A stretch of DNA of 64,000 nt from Pristionchus mayeri (taxonomy: Eukaryota > Nematoda > Chromadorea > Rhabditida > Neodiplogasteridae). Every line of letters begins with the position of its first letter. Positions within the stretch are counted from its first letter, which is position 1. Below, piece after piece: positions 58,301-64,000 of this stretch. The DNA lies in NCBI GenBank assembly GCA_036245805.1, contig BTRK01000006.1, positions 19,624,365-19,688,364 on the forward strand. Direction: 5' to 3'. The position numbers and the translations under genes are program-made. A model generated the notes under the pieces. It worked only from the letters and a program-made list of their open reading frames with translations. It had not been told where the DNA came from and did not search any database.

Positions 58301-59556
58301 GGGCGTGAAACGAAAATCTGGTCATTCATTGCGAATGGAACTTGCGCAGTGCGCCGCAATCGACTATTGAGTTATTTTGTACACAAACATTGCAGCTGGT
58401 GAATGCGTGGGCGAACGGGAGTGCGGCAGTGTGGGATCTGCGGGCCGACGGCGAATTCGCGCTCTTCGGAGGAACCGCGTCGGGACGATTCCTCAGAATC
58501 GTGCGTTTGATCTACTTTGTCAACCTAAACTCTATTGATTATTGGATCTAATTAGTAAACCCCTACGAAAGGAGTATTATGCGCTATACTTATTTTGATG
58601 AACAATGGCTGCATAATCTGTTCAATCTTGTGTTCAGGAGGAGCCTCGCTCGCTCGAGTTCACGTGGCGTCTCAAGTCCTTCCCCGCCGGCCACTACGCC
58701 CACGTCGTCTTCACCATCAAAGACAAGGTTTATCGATTGATTAGTTGTCGGAAAGTTATTTTCTCGAATTGCTATATTTTTATCTAATGAAAGCGTGATT
58801 AATCTCTGACCATAAAAAAAAACTCTTGGAGCACAGAATGTATTGTCAATATGAGAAGTGAATGGATCATAAGACGCGTTGAATGCCCTGATAAGCGGAA
58901 CGAGAGGAGGAGAGGGAGAATGCATTCGGAAGCTAGACCCTAATCGTCTCTCCTCAGGGCGACTCTACTGATCTGACGATCGACGCGAACAACGTGCCCG
59001 AGACACTGGCCGACGAGACGCAGAACGGATTCAGTCGGTACTACCTACAGGTGAGAGAGTGACGTCATTTTAGAAAGATTTGTGTAGGTTTGTGTGTTGG
59101 GAATTGGGGTCGGTAGATTGAGAAGGCTGGTAGAATGTCTTGTGGCATCTTCTTACCTCGTAGTTGCGAGGATGTGAATGTAGAGGAAAGTAGTAATCAA
59201 TGGTGGGCTGCAAATATGACCAAGGCCGGAGGGTCGCAAATAGGTGTCTCTCGGGGGGTCGCAAGTAGGGGTTTCAGGTGGGCCCGTACCGGGGGTCACA
59301 AAACGAACCCCCGTTTCGGAGGGTCGCAAAGCAAGAAAGGCCCGGTGTTCGCAAAAAATTTTTTGTCATATTGCCTAGCCCACCACTGGTAGTAATCGTA
59401 TTTTAGTTCTGTGATTGGGGGGTGGAGTTTGCTCCTAAATAAACTAACTTGGTGATGACTGATCCTACTGGCTGTTAAAATGTTTTAATTTTGAATTTTT
59501 TAAATATTCTTCAGGCGATCTCTCGAACCTTCGGCTACGGCTCTCGTTTCTTCTAA
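55366..59556 (+). CDS. ahsa-1: Activator of Hsp90 ATPase (AHSA1/Aha1)
   Basis: Hsp90 co-chaperone that stimulates ATP hydrolysis by Hsp90 in the cytosol. Twelve exons: 55366-55445, 55579-55642, 55905-56031, 56308-56393, 56532-56615, 56922-57005, 57246-57360, 58039-58124, 58396-58500, 58638-58727, 58958-59050, 59515-59556; 351 residues, near the usual 338. The start MAKWGEGDPRWIVEERPDAT and NVNNWHW are the family signature; NNRKAKLIFLFEWELEV and GHVEIPNLSDEN follow in the N-terminal domain. The C-terminal SRPBCC-type domain reads ENFKVPPARLYEVLTQKELV and ends with AISRTFGYGSRFF, as in other Aha1 proteins. All splice junctions are in frame. Reading through the exon 7 donor stays open to 57584 and would give a short membrane-tailed form. 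Confidence 0.95.
57361..57584 (+). CDS. Possible alternative last exon of ahsa-1 encoding a tail anchor
   Basis: If the donor at 57361 is not used, exon 7 continues open for another 74 codons to the stop at 57582-57584. The extension is a Ser/Ala/Pro/Lys linker followed by FWVALSVGLLASVVLKRIF, a hydrophobic helix with a short basic end, which fits a tail-anchor. The product would keep only the N-terminal Aha1 domain. This is a reading-frame observation; no transcript evidence is available. Confidence 0.4.
59198..59388. mobile_element. hAT-type MITE in ahsa-1 intron 11
   Basis: Ends CAATGGTGGGCT and AGCCCACCACTG with perfect 8-bp direct repeats GTAGTAAT at 59190-59197 and 59389-59396. 191 bp; the interior has GGGTCGCAAA repeats. 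No coding capacity. Confidence 0.85.
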
Positions 59557-60185
59557 GCGCGGCGATGGAAGTGGACGCCGATCGATATTCGTTCTCGATA
59601 CGGTACTTCCTCCATCCTATTGATTGATCTTCTCCTCTCCTGGCTCTCCCCAACTCGGTCTCATAGCTTTCCTGTTCAATATTAGATTCCTTCACAATAT
59701 ATGTCTATTTAATTGTTCCAGTGATATTATTGTTCCATTCTAGCCGTTGTTCCCCTTATTTGTCCAATTTCCTGATAATTTGTCTCTTCCGACCACGGCA
59801 AACGTGTTTGTTTCCTGTTGTGTATTTGTCGCACGGAAAATTAAATATTTTATTCTAATCACACATACTTTGCAAGGCATGTCACGGCTATTTACAACGG
59901 GAATAGGCGACCCGTAATTATGGCATTATTATTAGTATTATTATGGCAGATTGCGATGGTTATTAGGGGATAGTAAGAATGATCTACTCTTCATCTTCGT
60001 TCTCCTCAACGTGCTTTCTGGAAAAGGGTTGAATTACGGCATTGTTAGATCTGCATTTGACCTACCTTCTTGCAAGCTTTCTCTTCTCACGCCATCTCAG
60101 CCACTCTTCGTATGCCTCGTACGAGTTGGAATCCAACTGGAATACCGATTATCATAACCAGAAGAGTATGCTGTAAATTGATACC
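59557..60185. other. Intergenic, convergent gene ends
   Basis: Between the ahsa-1 stop and the proposed stop of the coiled-coil gene. A short minus-strand frame ending near 59982 (HVEENEDEE) could be an alternative last exon of that gene; otherwise nothing seen. Confidence 0.35.
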
Positions 60186-63100
60186 TCATTCGGGGCGTGC
60201 CTTGACTGCTTCTTTTTCGCCTTTGCAGTGGTTGCCTCGGCACTGGTAGACCCCTGAGATGATACGATAGATCATGTGATTCTGTCAGTTCTCGATTACC
60301 TCTCTCTCCTCGTCCTCCGGGTCTACAGTTGTCGTTTGTTGCTTCTTGTGGTGGCTTCTCTGGAAGGTCATGCTAATAATCGATACTCGACTCTACCGTA
60401 TACCTTGGTGGTCGTCATTTCGGGAGTATCGTCCTCCTGCTCCGGTAACCGAGTCGAGTCCTCGAGAGCTTTCACCTGCGATGAACATATTGGGGTGTCC
60501 GGAAAGTTCGTATAATTTTTTGTTTTTATTTTTTATTCAATGCTTTACAATTCTCAGTGACCAATGTATGCCCCCTTCTTTCTCACTACCTCCCTCCAGC
60601 GATTGGGCAGGGTCTCGATTCCTCTCTCCCAGAATGCGGGTTTCTTCGAGACCGCCCAGTTCACGAAAGCCCTCACAACTTCATCTCGATTCTTGAACTT
60701 CTTTCCTTTGCAGAAGTCAGAGAGAGAGCGGAAGCAGTGGTAGTCGCATGGGGAGAGATCCGGGGAATACGGTGGATGGGGAATCCTCTCGATCTTCAGC
60801 TCGTCCATTTTCTTCTGGGTCATCTTCGCTCGATGTGGGCGAGCATTGTCCATCAGAAGAAGAATTTTGCCCTGGTTCAGGAGTCTGGGAGGGACTCTGA
60901 TCGCGACATCTTCCAGTTGTTCAGAGAAGAGGTCGGCATTGATGCTGGTGCCAGGGGCGAGGATCTCCCAGTAGGGACCGAGCACTGAGAAGAAGAAGCA
61001 GAGGAGTTCCTTCTTTCCGTGCTCTTCCTTCTTCGGAACGGGCGAGGGCTTCTCATCTGCATCCACCCATTGCAGTCTCCTCACAGGGTTATCGTACGTG
61101 ATCCACTTCTAATCTGTAGCGATGATGGAATTGACCCATCGAAGATTGGATCTACGATGGAGTAATTCCCGACAGACTTGAACACGATTTCTCAGCTGTT
61201 CGGGGGAGAGGTCATGGGGAATCACTTGTGGGAGTTTCGGCTTCTTCCCAGATCGATGGAGGATATCGGACACCGTTGATCTGGGAGTACCAGTATCCTT
61301 CTTCAACTCACGCACACTGGCCATGGGCTTGCGCTTCAGTGTGCGGAGAACGAGAGGCTGGGCCAGGGCAGAGTGGGCCTCCTTCACGGATCGGCCAAGA
61401 CGGTAGTAATGAAGTAAAAATGCTCGGAGGTAGAGATGGGAGTCCATCACAAGAATTAATGTAGCAACTAGGAGACTGATTAAATCCTCTCACTACTCAA
61501 CGTCAGAATGATGCAATACATTGTTGACAAACAGATTGCGCAATCACTGCATTTGATCGCGAACTGACTTTTTTCCGAAGCATTATACGAACTTTCCGGA
61601 CACCCCAATAGTTTGACGATTGCGGTATATTTCATCACTAAAATTGCAACATAAATGTCATCACTACGCGGGTATGGTTGTTACTGTGTCTCAAAAAATG
61701 GTTGAAACACTTTGTGATCACTGAGAGGATACGGTAATGTGGTTACAGTATACCTTGGCCTCCTGGTCCAGTCTGCGATTCCATTCGGTGTTCGTGGCAC
61801 GCTGGGCAAGCAGTCTCTGACGAGCGAGACGCTCCTGATGCTCCTGATTATCGTGAGGGTAGACTATTGATCGAATTTCGGGATACGGTACGGGTACGGT
61901 ATCTTCGACAATAAAGTATTAGAGATGTCGATTAGGAATACAGCCGGAGGGGATATTGCCGTAGCTCACCTTCTTTCTCTGCTCCCTTCTCTTCTTTCTC
62001 TCCTCAAGCAGTCTCTTCCTCTCGGAGATCTCTCGGCGTTGCTGCAATATCTACTCCCTGTTGGTTACTGTACTATCGAAGTCGGATATTGATCGAGGTG
62101 CATAATATGATAAATTTCACACAATAATATTATAATATTATCCTCTAGCATTTTCTACGTAGCCTCATCACGTAAGATCAAAACATAAAACATTTCATAA
62201 ATTTCTCGTGACATGAATTCAATCGTAGTTTGCTAGCAAACGTTTTTTTCCCAGTAGATCATTTCTTTTTCTTCATCTATCATTCTTCCGCGAACCTCCT
62301 CCAGCAGTCGCTCCCTCTCCCTCTGCTCCCTCTCGATCTTCAATCTCTGATCTTTGATCAGTTCATCCACTCTCTGCTGGCTCTCCTTCAGTTGTCGCTG
62401 TGCCTCCTGCAGCGCCGACTCGAACGGACCGACTGCAGCAGCTGCAGAAGTTCCCTCGTCGAAGACGGCAAAGCCCTGCTGCTGCAAGGAAATGTATCAG
62501 GATTTTGGGTTATTAAAGGTGGATACTCTGAGATTCATTGTGTCCTTCTCTGATCCTCTCACAAGAGTATTTGTACATCTTGGCAAGATTACCCTCTACT
62601 ATAAGATTCCACCAGTATTCCCGTGGTGCCCGAGCATTGTACCATAATCTTAGAGAATCCTACAGTACCTCATCTCCTCCAGTGACTCCACGAACGTCAA
62701 TCGATGACAGAGTATCGATCACTTCACGATCCTTCAGGAAATCGGTCATCGGCAGCGGGTCCTGCAGAGATTGTACTGTTTTCCGGAGATACGGTAGCCT
62801 TATTGATTGATGAAAGCATGCAATACCTTTGGATGAAGCACGGAGGCAGCTGGGTCTTCAGCAGGAGAACTTTTGGTGGCAGAAGAGGGCTGGAAAGGCT
62901 GTGTTGGTGGGACTTGGAAGTTATTTTTATGCGGTTGATGTTGGTATTATAGCGTATGAGTGGAAGTTATTTTATGGGTGGAATTTCGAAGATATTCCAA
63001 AGGTGATTTGTTAAAGTTCTTTCAAAGTGAAGGCGTTGAAAGTTTTTCCATTTATGTTATGACGAAGCTATCCTATTGGTGGGATGTCGAAGTTACTTCA

Positions 63101-63934
63101 TGGGGAAGGGGTGGAAAACATCCGAAGGTACGACGTCGAAGCTTTCCTATTGGTGGGACATCGAATCTATTCTAAAGGTGTGATGTCGAAGTTATTTCAA
63201 AGTGAAGACGTAAAATGCTTTCCATCGGTTTGCTGTTGACGATATTCGAAAGGTGGTCGATCAAGATTCTTCTCACACTGGGTGATAAAATTAGAGATAT
63301 CTATGGTGCACTGTGATGCGAAGGGGTATGAGTGAGATAGCGGGGCATTATTGGGGAATTGTGGCCTACCCTCGGATGCAGTATGCTGGCTACGGTGGTT
63401 GTGCCCGATGACGATGGCGAATTGTGCAAGAGGACGTCGAAGGTCGTGGGTGCTACCGTAGTCGGAGGAGTCACCGTGGAGATGGGCGATCGACGGATCT
63501 CCGTGTAAGCCTGAAGCCACGCCCCTTTTCTTGAATCTTCATAGTTCCTTACCTTCTGATCTTCATCGTCCTGGGAGAAGGCATCTTCCCTTCCAGGTTC
63601 GATCTTCGTCAGTCCAGGTTTGGTCAAAGTAGCTCTGGAAGATATCAATGGTGAAACAGAAATGGTTGAAGGACAGCTAACAGTAGTCTGTTGAACATCT
63701 CTTAATCGTGTATTTCTATTCCTATGATTACTTTCGACCAAATAGGACTCAACAGAAATCAGAGATCAAAGACCACACCTGAGAGCTGCTCTCACTTTCT
63801 CCTCGATCTGTGCTTCCTGGGCAGGGGAGAGCTGAGAGTGCCGATCGAAGGGCGGGGAGTTGACCGATGATCCCTGTTGCTGTTCATTGAAGTCAATGAA
63901 GGCGGGAGGAGGCGTGGCCGTGGGATGGACATGT
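60186..63934 (-). CDS. Coiled-coil protein, 3' part (5' end beyond window)
   Basis: Exons, 5' to 3': 63934-63779, 63634-63553, 63510-63370, 62889-62827, 62761-62669, 62481-62296, 62041-61970, 61843-61754, 60242-60186; all in frame, about 299 residues, continuing upstream past 64000. The first part is Pro/Ser/Thr rich (TPPPAFIDFNEQQQGSSV; STVTPPTTVAPTTFDV). The second part is a long charged coiled coil (QRLKIEREQRERERLLEE, KRLLEERKKRREQRKKE, QERLARQRLLAQRA). The last exon places the stop TGA at 60186-60188. Its 1.5-kb intron contains a mariner at 60490-61608. I do not recognise the family. The final-exon assignment is the weakest part; it rests on frame and splice-site fit only. Confidence 0.65.
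60490..61608. mobile_element. Mariner element with nearly readable transposase
   Basis: 1119 bp. Terminal inverted repeats TTGGGGTGTCCGGAAAGTTC and the exact inverse ending at 61608, with TA at 60488-60489 and 61609-61610. Transposase on the minus strand. It lies in the last intron of the coiled-coil gene, in the same orientation as that gene. Confidence 0.93.
60554..61450 (-). pseudogene. Mariner transposase with one stop and an internal deletion
   Basis: The frame from ATG 61450 to the stop at 60554 is open except for a TAG at 61109-61111, where the family has Glu in the D-E-K-W motif (here ATD-stop-KWITYDN). The other catalytic signatures are intact: LLLMDNARPH and PPYSPDLSPCDYH with 34 residues between the two Asp, the mariner D34D spacing. 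Compared with usual mariner length (about 340), it is about 45 residues short between EAHSALAQ and LRTLKRKP, where the second DNA-binding helix-turn-helix and linker should be. Inactive. Confidence 0.88.
62905..63270. repeat. Degenerate tandem repeat in intron of coiled-coil gene
   Basis: Loose units containing TTGGTGGGATGTCGAAGTTA, TATTGGTGGGACATCGAA and TTTCAAAGTGAAGGCGTT recur six or more times in 360 bp. Unit length varies from about 25 to 70 bp. Confidence 0.55.
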
Positions 63935-64000
63935 CTACAGTGAGGAAGATAAAAGTTCAAAGACCAGTGGGCGTGGCTAGGAAGAAGTCTTACGCTTACC

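Overview
This window is eukaryotic and reads as a free-living nematode genome. The evidence is short exons (mostly 50-160 nt), GT..TTNCAG introns, start codons placed just behind TTTCAG/TTGCAG sites that look like trans-splice acceptors, a tandem pair of nematode-type nuclear hormone receptors, a chemoreceptor-like serpentine receptor, an F-box gene, and degenerate TTAGGC-like sequence inside one repeat. The exon style suggests a diplogastrid (Pristionchus-like) worm, but that assignment is inference. All gene models below were built by hand from reading-frame continuity across GT-AG introns; no RNA evidence was available. A run of 500 N at 18838-19337 is an assembly gap.

Layout. 1-4.4 kb: 3' part of a divergent homeobox gene (+) whose upstream exon is split by a TA-flanked MITE, then an F-box gene (-). 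4.5-17.5 kb: two tandem nuclear hormone receptor genes (-), each with 17 exons of almost identical length, surrounded by three small MITE families; the proximal copy has a GT-to-AT splice-donor change and a 1.3 kb mariner-ended insertion. 17.5-21.8 kb: gap and gene-poor sequence with a 0.9 kb mariner-ended element. 21.8-26.5 kb: a Gln-rich C2H2 zinc-finger gene (+) with one apparent frameshift, a 1.07 kb foldback element and a tRNA-derived SINE in its introns. 26.9-32 kb: tRNA-Pro and a seven-transmembrane receptor gene (-). 32-37 kb: no gene found. 37-42.4 kb: a RING-H2 gene (+) with a 2.5 kb palindrome in intron 9. 42.9-44.7 kb: tRNA-Cys-like locus and a four-helix membrane protein gene (-). 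47.4-50.2 kb: a PRP38B-type splicing-factor gene copy (+) with an in-frame TGA and two transposons in its introns. 51.2-54.2 kb: an intronless 1000-residue coiled-coil / DDE-like / PHD-like protein. 55.4-59.6 kb: ahsa-1 (activator of Hsp90 ATPase), with a possible tail-anchored short isoform. 60.2-64 kb: a coiled-coil protein gene (-) that runs off the window, carrying a decayed mariner in its last intron.

The genes share no obvious pathway; this is ordinary interspersed nematode gene content with heavy transposon load. The most interesting points are the intronless transposase-like gene, the two very large palindromes, the coding-exon MITE in the homeobox gene, the disabled PRP38B copy, the AT splice donor, the alternative ahsa-1 tail, and a TACGGTA motif that is strongly over-represented in some parts of the window and nearly absent from others.
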